DNA of 60,000 nt, taken from assembly GCA_914767715.1 (NCBI GenBank), contig OU612065.1, forward strand, positions 40,426,001-40,486,000, written 5' to 3'. This stretch comes from Membranipora membranacea (taxonomy: Eukaryota; Bryozoa; Gymnolaemata; Cheilostomatida; Membraniporidae). The translations under genes were made by a program, and so were the position numbers. The notes below the pieces were generated by a model. The model was not told the origin of the DNA. It saw only the letters and a list, made by a program, of their open reading frames with translations, and did no database searches. Positions 41,531 through 52,560 of this stretch are shown here, one piece after another; the first letter of the stretch is position 1; every line of letters starts with the position of its first letter.

Positions 41531-41799
41531 CCTCCAGATATAGATATGACAATCAGCTCTGCAAGGCAGTACAGCATTCCAGCAACAACCAAGTTCCATG
41601 ATGGGAATAATGACACGTTGATAACTGGCCTGAGTAAGAGACTGCATGCAAAGGATTTAATGCCCGACGCGCCTCCAACCAGTAGGATCCTTACTAAGAC
41701 TAAACAAATGACCTGAACTATTTGCCTATCTGCTGTACAATGTATGTATATATGAACAGCAAGACATACAGCATATCTTTTGTCGCCAATGAAACTGCA
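41531..41799 (+). pseudogene. Copied fragment of the last exon of the gene at 31861-35036
   Basis: Matches 34851-35119 over 269 bases with one difference (G at 35027, A at 41707; Gln codon unchanged). It keeps the final 62 codons, the stop and 83 bases of 3' UTR but has no start or upstream exons. It lies in the same orientation as its source and opposite to POLR1D. Junctions share one or two bases with the source. No intron is included, so a DNA or an RNA source is equally possible. Confidence 0.92.
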
Positions 41800-41948
41800 A
41801 AAAATGTTGACTTAGTGGTAAGTATTTGTATATAATACCAGCAATGTCACAGTAAGTATATACATCTTTGTTTATATTTATAATTTTAGCTTCTTCTCCG
41901 AGGATAAATGGAGGAGAGATTTACTACGATTGGTCCATACTCTCATTA
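41800..41948. repeat. Right copy of 149-bp direct duplication (in-place POLR1D tail)
   Basis: Contiguous with POLR1D and containing its last codons and stop. With the left copy it brackets the 269-bp insert; the offset of 418 bases equals 149 plus 269. Confidence 0.93.
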
Positions 41949-44679
41949 TCAGCAGTATCTGTTTGTTTTTTATGCTTGGCCATGGCTTTCTCAAATTTTT
42001 TAAGTACTACTTCAGTAGCCTGCTGCAGATTGTCCAGACCAGTCCTGAGAGCGTCCTCGGCAGTACATGTAGTGTCTGTCTGTATCCTAAAGTTTATCTT
42101 ATCTTCAGATGGATGAGGTACTGAGTAACCACAGAACTCAACTCTCGGATCCTTCATTACTACATATCTAATAAATAATAGAGTAAGTTACATTATGCAC
42201 ACAAACGTGGACACACAAACCTGGACACACAAACGTGGACACACAAACCTGGATACACCAAGTAGAAGTGTTACTATTTATGAGATATTTTATCATGTCA
42301 TGTCCCTAGCTACCCTGTATAGTTACCCTGTATAGCTACCCTGTATAGCTACCCTGTATAGCTACCCTGTACAGCTACCCTGTGCAGCTACCCTGTGCAG
42401 CTACCCTGTACAGCTACCCTGTAAAGCTACCCTGTACAGCTACCCTGTATAGCTACCCTGTACAGCTACCCTGTATAGCTACCCTGTAAAGGGTAGCTGT
42501 ACAGGGTAGCTATACAGGGTAGCTGTACAGGGTAGCTGTACAGCTACCCTGTAAAGCTACCCTGTATAGCTACCCTGTATAGCTACCCTGTACAGCTACC
42601 CTGTATAGCTACCCTGTATAGCTACCCTGTATAGCTACCCTGTATAGCTACCCTGTAGGCCAGTATACAGTTATTACCTACAACAGATATAAATATGATG
42701 ATAATTTAAGATGATTTGAGTTGTTTTTATATTCAAAATTGTGAACAAAACACCGCACTTTAAAACCAAGAAAAATGAGTTGGAGTTAAATTTCACCCTT
42801 TATCTCATACTGCATATATGTAAACTCTGTTTTCAAAAATATCATTCAAATAGCAGTTTATCCTGAATTATAATATTATGAAAATGTTTAAAAATCTATA
42901 AATGGAATTTATTTCCTTGAAAGGTTGTTACATTGAAAGCTGTTAACACAATCATACTATGTATATCCGGGGTTCTCTTTGACTCTCACACTCACATCAC
43001 ATCTTACATTCTGAATCAAAAAGATGGAGGTGGGAATATGATACAGAAAATAATCAGGATCTTGTATGTTTCTTTATTAATTTTCGCTTTCTCCCTTTTT
43101 CTCCCTAATTTCTTATGGAAAAAATCTTACCAGGATGATATTGTCTGCAAATAAAAAGTCTTGTTACGACGCAAATCTTTGGTAATTGAAGCAACAGCCA
43201 TATCTTGAAGTTTTCTTTGCCAACTCAACTCAAACAAGATTCCGTATAGGCCAATGTATAAATCAAAATAGCCTCAGATCCCACTACAAATTATGTGCAG
43301 CGGAACACTCACCAAGCACATAGAATTGGTTATTTAAACATTTTTTTTTGAAGGAAAGCTATTCCATCGTGAAATCAAGGTATTAATGTTTTGATCCCAA
43401 TTCATAAACTAGGAAAACTCCACATTTATACAAAATATAACTTTTCGTCAGCATCCTGAGTTTGTTTTACATAATACATAGGGAAGAAAAGAACGTATCA
43501 AAATAATGGGAAACGTCAAACTTAGTTGTGTTTTTATTTCGAGCATGAAAAAACTTGGTTCTTGCTGAGCATATCCTTGATACTGAAAATGAGAAAGTTT
43601 TATTTCATTTGTCAGAAGTTCAGAAACAATAACTTTTAAAATTGAATTCAATTAAAACTTTGGTCCAGACGTAGAAGAAATTGTCTGTCTTTTGGACATA
43701 AAGTAAAACACATGTATGCTGTTTATGTTACCGTGACCTTCCAGTCACTGACCACTAACACAGGCACTTCCTTTGATCTTACAGATTTATATATGTAGGT
43801 AGGTAAGTACACACGCGGCGTACATGTGAACGTATCCTACACTGCATCAAAGGTCTCGTAACCATAAACTTATCGGCCAAAACACAGCAATGGAATGTAA
43901 TTGAATTAAGCAAAGCCATTTAATATTGATCAAATCTCTGCATTTTTTTCACTAAGGAGAGATCATTGAGCTTTCATTGAAAAAGGTGAGATTCCTAATT
44001 TTCTCTCACACGTTATCCTATAATTGTAATTAGATGCTCATATTGATTGCTGCTGTATTTGGGAGATCAGATTAGCTGCATGCCTTACCACCACTTGGAA
44101 TGTTTACTACTGCTGTCAATCACAGAACAATAATATGTACACGCTACTCTGGTAACCACATTGATTTGCGATTTGATACAAAAACATATACGACTTGAGG
44201 AGTTGTCGGACCAACTTTGAAAAGAGACATAACTCCTATGCTGCGTAAGGTAAAATGGTAAAATATTTCTGTCCACTGTTCACCCATCAATATCCAGAGA
44301 GGACATAACTTCATGAAAGTTTTACATATTACCATTACATTTATATCTTTAGCAGGTGATATAATAAAGACACAGCACACTCAGGTGGAGGTGATGTCTG
44401 GATAACTCAACTTGCACACTAGCGACTAGCGTACGTAGAAGGCAAATAACTAATATATACCAGACTGCGCTCAATGACACATATTAACTATACATAAGTA
44501 ACATACAACATTTTGACTAACCTCAAAGAATTACCGAGCGTGTGGTCTTCATTATGAATAACAAAAGTTCTACATGAGTGGCTGGCGTCGTCCTCCTCTG
44601 GTTTAATCTCCTCTAGCTTCACATTCTTCTCAGTGACTGCGTCTGTCAAATCTCCAGCCTGTTTAGAGTCGGTGGTCAT
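41924..44679 (-). CDS. POLR1D: RNA polymerases I and III subunit RPAC2 (AC19)
   Basis: Small shared subunit of Pol I and Pol III that pairs with RPAC1 to start enzyme assembly in the nucleus. Two minus-strand exons, 44522-44679 and 41924-42167, give 133 aa, the length I recall for the human protein. The bacterial alpha-like dimerisation motif is intact (HTLGNSLR, residues 46-53, split by the intron at the Arg codon), followed by MKDPRVEFCGYSVPHPSE and INFRIQT. The N-terminus is acidic. The intron (42168-44521) holds two tandem arrays. Downstream the 3' region is interrupted by a 269-bp segment copied from the gene at 31861-35036, but the coding sequence is whole. TATAAA-type poly(A) variants lie at 41871-41882 on this strand. 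Confidence 0.94.
42197..42256. repeat. 14-bp tandem repeat, about four copies
   Basis: Alternating ACACAAACGTGGAC and ACACAAACCTGGAC units in the POLR1D intron, close to exon 2. Confidence 0.85.
42307..42657. repeat. 13-bp tandem array with an inverted block
   Basis: About 27 units of TAGCTACCCTGTA with T/C variants. At about 42489-42539 roughly four units run in reverse orientation, producing a perfect 20-bp palindrome at 42530-42549. The array can form long hairpins. It lies in the POLR1D intron. Confidence 0.92.
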
Positions 44680-47223
44680 CTTATAGTGTTCTACATGAAG
44701 GGTACAAGACAGATCCTATAACTCAGTTCAGTCTGGAATATAGCCCTAGTACAATCCTGAATTCTTTGACTTCAACCGAATACCCTAAGCTTCAATTTAT
44801 TTTCCACTTGCTATTTTCTTTTCATGACATGATTGGGAGTTTATAGAGAAAGCCTCACCTACAAAGGAAAGTCACAGTGTTTGCCTTGCCAAGCATTGTT
44901 AGTGAGTGTGTGTGCGAGGTGGTGAACAATGCTTGTAAATACTTGCATTGACTTGAGCAGGCTCCGCCTGAGAGCCCTTTAAAGTATCTAGATAACTAGG
45001 AGCCTATGTTCCATCCCACCATGCTGAGCTATTCAAGCTGCTTGCTTATCATTAGGCCTACCAGACTACCAGCCTTGTGACGGGGGCATGAGAACTCACC
45101 ATTGGATTGGACATCACACAAAAGAAGGCCCTGTATGATGTCTTAATGCACTACTACGCCTCTGTGCACATTCCTACAGGGTTGTCACTGTGGGGCAGTG
45201 ATGTGTGATTATGATCAGTAATAATAAGGGGTTGTGTAGATATTCATCTGACAGATCTTGGAGCTAGGCTAGAGTCTGCTAAATCTACTGCTGCTGTTGA
45301 TAAGAGTATTAGTTAGTTGCTTTGTGACAGACTGAGATGACCTCTCTTGGCCCATTGCCGTGACCAATGAGTCACAATTGACCTAGTTAAGTTAATGAGC
45401 CTAACTGAAGTGAGAGATAATAAGCTATGGCTGCTGTTGGCAGGTGACAACAACAAGTCAGTGACAATTGACAAGCCAGTCCCAACCACCATGAATGATG
45501 TGGCCATGAAGATCACCTTACAATGTCTAATGAACTCCCTCTTCCAGGGAGTTCATTACACTGTCAAATCCTATGTTGTTATCAATGAGTAACAGGTGTA
45601 ACTCCTTGGTTGTCACCAATGGATCAAGATATGTTGAATGACAATGGGGCTAAGAACATGGCGCGTTACTTACTGGGCTACTTCAGCTTTATACCTTTTA
45701 AGCTTGGATATTTTTCAACATGCCTCTAGCTGAAAACAAGGTAATTTCATCAGCCAAATTTTACATACTGACTCTCGTGATCTGACTGGGCATGTAGATC
45801 ACTGATAAACTAGGATATCATTACCACAAAGAAGTTGTCGTAAGGCTAAGTATGCATCATGCGTGACTTTAATTTGCGCATGTGCAAGAACAATGAGTTT
45901 AGTCTGGGTTCGGATTGCAATTTTGGTCTGGGGAAATGGGATGTCCCCTGAATAAACTACTAATCAAATTTAGCTAATAGTGACAGTAGAAGATAGCTCT
46001 GTCTAACAATTCCGCACGCATTTGGGAGTGTGCCACCAGAGCAGGTAGCCAATCAGATGGCTTCGGAATTCCGAGACTCAATTTTGCAGAGATCAGCTCA
46101 TGCCCAGAGCTGATCATGCGCAGAATGCAAATTTTACGCTCGAGCTCTTTCTATTGTTTGCCTGCATCTGTTATTTCTAGACTATAAATTATGCTTATGA
46201 TCATTTTGAAGTTGGCTCCCCTTACAGACTGAGTTAATAACTTCCAGAAAGGGTGATATCTGGATTAAATTCTTCTTCTTATGGGATATATATATTATTG
46301 TAGTTAGAATAGAAGCATGATATAAAGTCCAATGGTGTGACTTTCCTTGCTGTGCAGCATTAAGCCACAGAGTTACAAGACATATTTCCCACACTCCCTG
46401 CCTGATCTCAAGCCATATATGCACTATAGCTTAGCTATAGCTTATATAGCTTGACACAGGTTGATTGGTGTTCAGGCATACCCGTGGTAGTAAAGCGAAA
46501 TGTTATTGACATCTAGACCAATTTCTTATCACAAATTTATGGTTGTTAATCAATAATTTTAGGGCTCATCTAGGGAGCTTTATTCGTTAGTAGGGTCAAA
46601 TAAACAAATCTTGTCAAGATAGTGCTAGATTTGCCCCATACTGCAGTTGGGTTGGAGCAACTCTAAATTGATAGATAATGAACACTGCAATAGTTGATGC
46701 ATCCAGGACATTCTTTGCCGAACTATGTACATTATTCCATTTATTTACAATAATAATAATCATCTGGAGTGTGTACTGAAATCCTGTACTTTACATCATC
46801 AATAACAAGTTGCCTCCCTTAAACCAAAGAGAAGACAATCCCATATATATTCGCTCACCGTATACTGCTTTTCTTCAATTTACCTGCTTCAGGCAGGGAG
46901 GCAAACTCGCTGCATGCACAAGCCAAACGTATACAATTATTGGCAATCCGAGGAAATTTTAAACTACATGCTTACAAAGTTATATACATAGCCATACAAC
47001 ACTATTAACTGTCTTGATCAAAGAGTTCACTTCACTTGCTAGGAAATCTCCTTGTGTTGTACAAAATATTTATAGTGGTTTCGCAGTGGTAAAATCCTGC
47101 ATATCTGTCTGTGCAAACCCATAATCGATTTCAAGTTTCGATCTGCATCAATGAAACCCTGCTCAGGTATTAATATTCCCGCTGATAAAAACCAAACAAT
47201 CCTGCCTCACAGTGCAGAGAACC
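44680..47223. other. Intergenic between POLR1D 5' end and GTF2H3 3' end
   Basis: No coding exon supported. Contains perfect short inverted repeats at about 45530-45556 (ATGAACTCCCT, AGGGAGTTCAT) and 46091-46115 (GATCAGCTC, GAGCTGATC), and near 46050-46133 a CCAAT motif and an ATGCAAAT octamer without a nearby gene start. Confidence 0.45.
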
Positions 47224-50200
47224 TCACACACCCAGCTGTTTCCTTTTCTTCCTTAATACTGGACCACCTAGAATCTTGAAGGGAACCCTGGGAAATAAAC
47301 CAAAGAAAATATTGTAATATTCATCAAGCACTTGCGTTGTATTTTGCTACACTGCATATAAATTTTGAATGTCACATTCAACTAAATATGTATCAAAGCA
47401 ATATTAAAGGGCAACCAAGGTTTCGCAGCAATGCATTAATGGGTAGGAAATAATGTGCTGGGCAGCACCAGCTTTGTGCATTACGCGATGCAAAACTCAA
47501 AGTAGTTGCTGACTCTAAGCTGGGTAACACTTCAGTTTAGGGGAGGTTCCAAGACGTTGCTGTAATAATTATAGAGCACAGGCTAAATAATAACAGGAAC
47601 AGGAAACTGCTATGTGGTATTCTCTTTTAGCTGAGTTTGAGTGCCTGATGGAAGAAATGTTTCAAAAGAATTCTGGCTGAATAATCATCCGAATTATATT
47701 TTGTCTTTTTCCCCATGCAGAAGGTGCAAACTGCTATTAATCAATTGCCATCAGTGAGAAGTTGTTTGAAACCTTGGTTGCCCTTTAATTATATTCACGA
47801 CCAAATTGAACAACTTTGATTATACATGGGCTTTACAGTGGTAATATACCATCAACAGCCCCAACCAATCCACCCATAGTGCTCAGACTACGAGTTGGGT
47901 TGAGTAAGTGACCATCTATCATGAATGATAACAGGGTGGCACTACACCAGTATATCTTTGAGTCAGAGAACTGAGGCTATAAGCAGACACTCACCTGCAT
48001 GTGGAGCAGATAGCCTGGAAATCACAGAATACTGCAAAACAGAATAGAATATTAGAATTCACATTGTGAGAGTAGCATCTGTTTTGTAGGTATGAGATAC
48101 TTGTCAATTTATCTCTAATTGGTCATGTATGTCTTATAGTGAGCCTAAACATTGCTACGCTGAAGAGACTAATTAATTACAGAATCTAAACAGTGTTCGG
48201 TCTATAGGATGTCCACTATTTATGGCTACAACTACAACATTGTGAAATTGGGTAACCCACATCCGATATGCGAAAAAAATGGCCAACTAAGTTTGTTCAC
48301 TCTTCTACAATTTCAGTTTCATCATTTGAGTTGACTGCTGTATTTGATGATATATGATTTAATAATTGAGAAGCTCTAGTATGATAAACCTGACCGCTAA
48401 GTGATACTTACTGGACAGGCAGACAGAGCAGACATATCCTCTATCTATAAGCTGTCTGTGACAGAAACATGCAGCTCTATAATCTACCTGAGATCGGGGA
48501 GGCATACTCATCTTATTTCTAGTCACCGGATCAGGTAAATATGTCCACTAAAGATAAACAGGTAAATATGTCCACTAAAGGCAACCAAGGATTAAAAGTA
48601 AACTCAACAGCCAAATAATCTAGGTAATTTACCTGAGTCAAAAAATATGTCAGTGTTGTTTGTATCATAGAACCAAGAGCTGGTAAGGGACAACAAAATA
48701 CCCTTACAATATCTGAAGGATTTACACACAACCTTAACACAGACACAGGCAGGCATATAGGCAGAGAACTCACCAGCAGGTATTGTAGAAGTCCTTTAGT
48801 ATGAGGGATCCTCAGATATATACCTTTAGTTATATCACAGGCTTGTTGTAATAATCCGGAGTCGTGTCCAAACAGACAAGCGTCTATAACTACATTCTAC
48901 AGGTAAAGGGAAGTTATCCGCTCTTAATGTTAGGTTTATAACTTTGAGAAGTATTGTCAATAGATAAATAATGCCTATTTGGCACTTGTTTGAAATAGTG
49001 AAATTCACTTTGTCTATGTCTATGGCTATAGGCTCCCAACTGAACTAGCAAAGATTTGTGTGCCCCCCATACTAGCTAATTTTTACCCCTCAAGTGTATT
49101 TGTGTTTCTATGATGAGCCATCGACATTTGAGTATACAAACTCTGTTACAAGCTGGAGGGTTCAACATGAAACTTAATGATCACTGATGCACATTATCAA
49201 TTGACAACCACTTTTCTGTGCAATACAACCTTGCATACAGAGATTTGATCCATACCTTTTTCTGGGCAGTGAAAACTGCATTCATGAAATTCATGTACTG
49301 CTCTGAATTATCCTCTGTCCCCTTGATAACCTGCAAAATACATACAGAATGCATTTTCACTTTTTGCTTGCATCATAAATGAACTTTTAAGAATGGTAAG
49401 ATAGTTGAGGGTTCTACCCGTTTGCAGGAGCATATCAAAGTGTATTGAAGATGACCTCACCACCTTCGTGTGTATCTATTCCTCACTAGTGGGCAGTGAG
49501 AAAGATACTCACCAGAATCTTAGCGTTCATTTTCTCACCCACAGACATACAGACAGACAGATTCTGTTCTTGTTTGTTGATATCTGGGAGGAGAGAGCTC
49601 AGGAAACAGGAAGTGAGATTCTTAGAGAAAACAAGTAATCAACAACTTTACATCATTAAGAATTTGCATGGCTTTTAATTTACCAACATATTTACAGACT
49701 AAGATTATTAAAAAGTTTGATTTCTCTTATAAAATATTAGGCCTAGACATGTTATCATGGAGGGACATCATAGGGCCTATCGAAAAAGTGCTGATTTTTT
49801 AAAGCATTAGAAATTGGGTAAAACTAAAATCCCAACAAACATGTTTCATCCAATAGGGTATTTTGCTTTGATATGTTATTACGTATATAAAGGATACAGC
49901 AGAGCGCCATACAAAGAGCTCCAGCAGATATAGACTCTGCAAATAACTCTCTATCATCAACTACAACATCAAAATTAGGCAGAATATTATGAGTGCAAGG
50001 TAGCTGAAATAAGCAAAGGTAGCAGTTTTACTTTAGGAGAGGGAGATAATAGGGTGGTGTAGCGATGGTGATATCAATATGACTGGGTACTGGGGTGACA
50101 GCAGGTTAAGTTTATGCAAACTTCTTCATAGTTCTTCTAAATAGTGTTGTGATCAAGCTTATTGATGGTATATATAGGATAATGAAAGCATTCTAAGTGG

Positions 50201-52073
50201 AACTTTCATGGCATGTTATGATATGAAATTAAGCACTGCTGTGTACCTTCAGACAGGAGATGAGATAACTCTCCCTTTACTGAATTCTTGAGCATCTGAA
50301 GAGTATCTGAGGTTGCTCCGCCCACAGGCCCATCAGAGGCCCCGCCCTGCTGTCTGGGTGGGTATATATACTGGCTCTGGTTAGCGTGATTGGCTATTAT
50401 GGCTAGCTTATTTCTGTGATTGGTCAACAGATGAGCATTGCTGAATATAATAATACTGTCTATGAACTCTGATAGAGTAATCTGTAACAAAATTATTTAT
50501 AATAATACAAAGATAATAATAGTAAAATACATAGAAGAAAATACGATTTATAGAGAAGCGGCTAGAGGGTTTTGACACTTGCCGTGTACAGATTAATAAA
50601 ACGCTTAGAGAACATGCAAACTAGTTATATAGATTCAGAACAGTATTTTGCTGTACATAATTATTTATCAGGGGTCAGATGAAGGTTTGGTTGGCCAATA
50701 AATTTCAGATATAGGCCTATATCCAACTTCATGATTGTCGGCACTGAAATTAATGCCAATTGGTATCTAACTTTATGTTGATATATCCTATTAGTAGCAC
50801 TAGTTACTATTAGTTAATCAGACAATTAAAGAATAGATAAAATAACGCTCAGTGAGCTCTATAAATCAACTATCAAGCAGTTTATCTAGTTACCTGTGAG
50901 TGTGATGTAGAAGTCTCTCCATTGACAGAGAATCCATTCTGATTCGTATGATTCTGACTCTGATGATTGTGGTCTGAGTTATGAAGCTGTTCAGCTCTCT
51001 CACCCCACCAAACTCTGTTTGCATCAACAACAATCACCAGTAAACTCGGATTTTCTTCTTCAGACAGAACATGAGAAATTAATCATTACCAGTAATTTGT
51101 GAATTCGTGTCACACTGTCACACGTGTCACACTGTCACACGTGTCACACTGGCCCTGCTGGCACTAGCGAGATGTAGTAGCCTGGTTATACAGTCTTATA
51201 TGAAATGAGCACTCAAGTCAGATAGTCAGCGTGATCTAGATGTTTGCGTTGCGGACTCATATCTTCGGGCCGATGAGGATCTTAATTATTCCTTGCAGAA
51301 GCTTTCTAGCCTAACCTGACCATTTAGATGGACGACAATGGCGGATTCTGTACAGTTGTTCGAGAACAAGCTGAAGTGGGATCCTGGCCAAAATTCCGTT
51401 CCCATTAATTGAATATAGACTCAATGTTGCTGCAAGGAGTAAAAAACTTACTCCTTTGTTGCTGCATGTTATGTATGGAAAGAAAGAAGTTCAAACTCAT
51501 CATACCAACCATGACAAGGAGTAGTCCTTGACCATTCTCCCTGCCTTGACTGTCCCCACATTCTCGCAGTCAAGATGCAGTACTATTAGTGGAATAAAGA
51601 TATAGAGGGCCAGAAGCAAGTCTTATATATATACTTATTTGACTTCCTTTTTCTTTAATATACCATATAATAATATAGGGCCTATATTTATTTATTTATT
51701 ACTTTTATCCCATCTATTTATTTACTACACACAGTCACTCCACTCTGTCAGATGAGTGAAGAAGAATGATGATACTTACTAAGACTTGAGTAAAAATGGG
51801 TGAGTACTATGTAATAAGTTGTTTAAGTAAATACAAACAAGTATTTTTTTTTTAATTATTATATAATTAATATATATATTTCAATTTCTTTATTTTTAGG
51901 TGGGTGCTGTGGTGATGGCCTGCAGTCTGATTTTAACTCAGGAACATGACTCAAAATGCATGGTAATTGGGGATTCTAAAGGCTATTTTCATTCACTCAA
52001 CTTCCAAGTGTGTCAATCATGAAAGGTTTGAGAGAAAAGAAAAAAAATCAGTCCATTTCTTACCATCTGCCAT
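47224..52073 (-). CDS. GTF2H3: TFIIH core subunit p34 (general transcription factor IIH subunit 3)
   Basis: Core TFIIH subunit for transcription initiation and nucleotide excision repair. Ten minus-strand exons: 52064-52073, 50894-51057, 50247-50481, 49883-49960, 49513-49583, 49256-49330, 48774-48896, 48412-48547, 47995-48031, 47224-47287, giving 330 aa. The von Willebrand-like fold starts with [16 protein letters not shown] and continues through [38 protein letters not shown] and GLLQYLL. The C-terminal zinc-binding region keeps eight cysteines (CFCH, YVCSVC, FCDF, ICSTC; residues about 279-309), and the tail is basic ([10 protein letters not shown]). Exon 1 is only 10 bp (Met-Ala-Asp plus one base). 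Exon 4 starts at the second AG; the upstream AG would shift the frame. The acceptor of exon 8 is duplicated. Slightly longer than the human protein as I recall it, mainly by an Asn/His/Gln-rich insert in exon 2. Confidence 0.93.
48532..48585. repeat. 27-bp tandem duplication covering a splice acceptor of GTF2H3
   Basis: CAGGTAAATATGTCCACTAA starts at 48532 and again at 48559. On the minus strand both copies give CTTTAG followed by TGGACATATTTACC. The copy nearer the exon fits the reading frame to the stop; the farther copy would add WTYLPVYL and an in-frame TAG. Confidence 0.9.
51109..51152. repeat. 17-bp tandem repeat
   Basis: Two and a half copies of GTGTCACACTGTCACAC in the first intron of GTF2H3, close to exon 2. 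Confidence 0.75.
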
Positions 52074-52560
52074 TCTGTGTACTTATGGTTGTTGATTGGT
52101 GATTGGCTAGAAAATATAAATAGGCCAATCAGAACAATCATAACAAAAGCACGTGACCAAAGGAGGCTGCCATGTTTATAGCCAAGAATTTGTGGAGTGA
52201 TGTTATGGAAAAATTAGTGGGTGGTATAATAGAGCTCTCACCATATTGAGAGATAAGCTAGAATTAAAAGGCTACTGTTTCAGGTGAATGCTATTTTCAA
52301 AAGAATTCGCGAAATAGGTCAATATTTTGGACACGTGATCATAACAAACATAGATTTCAAGTAGATGACATAGAATTGGCCGGCGTGGGAAGGAGTACAC
52401 AACTACCACTAATAAAACATATAATGTATTGAACCAGGTACAGGTGATTTAAATATCAGAGGAGTTTGCATTTGCACTTGGTATTAAGTTTGAAAGTTAA
52501 CCTTGGTTCAAAAGGTTCTAAATCTTGATTGAAACAGCCCAGGGACTCATTCAATATGTT

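Noticed and set aside
41450-41716. Open frame of 88 codons ending like the protein at 31861-35036, as if a second gene
   Set aside because: It is the copied exon fragment read together with the duplicated POLR1D tail; no start exon or promoter belongs to it.
41868-42116. Plus-strand open frame over POLR1D exon 2
   Set aside because: Shadow of the real minus-strand POLR1D exon.
42307-42657. Regular repeats that could suggest a CRISPR array
   Set aside because: Eukaryotic context, 13-bp units with no spacers; it is a minisatellite.
45313-45592. Overlapping open frames on both strands with a short perfect inverted repeat
   Set aside because: No domain, no splice support and no similarity I recognise; left as intergenic.
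45880-46140. Cluster of NRF1-like, CCAAT and octamer motifs suggesting a promoter
   Set aside because: No gene start lies near it on either strand; motifs this short arise by chance.
49883-50000. Longer form of GTF2H3 exon 4 starting at the AG near 49999
   Set aside because: Joining it to exon 3 hits a stop within six codons; the acceptor before 49960 keeps the frame and matches the length of known p34 proteins.
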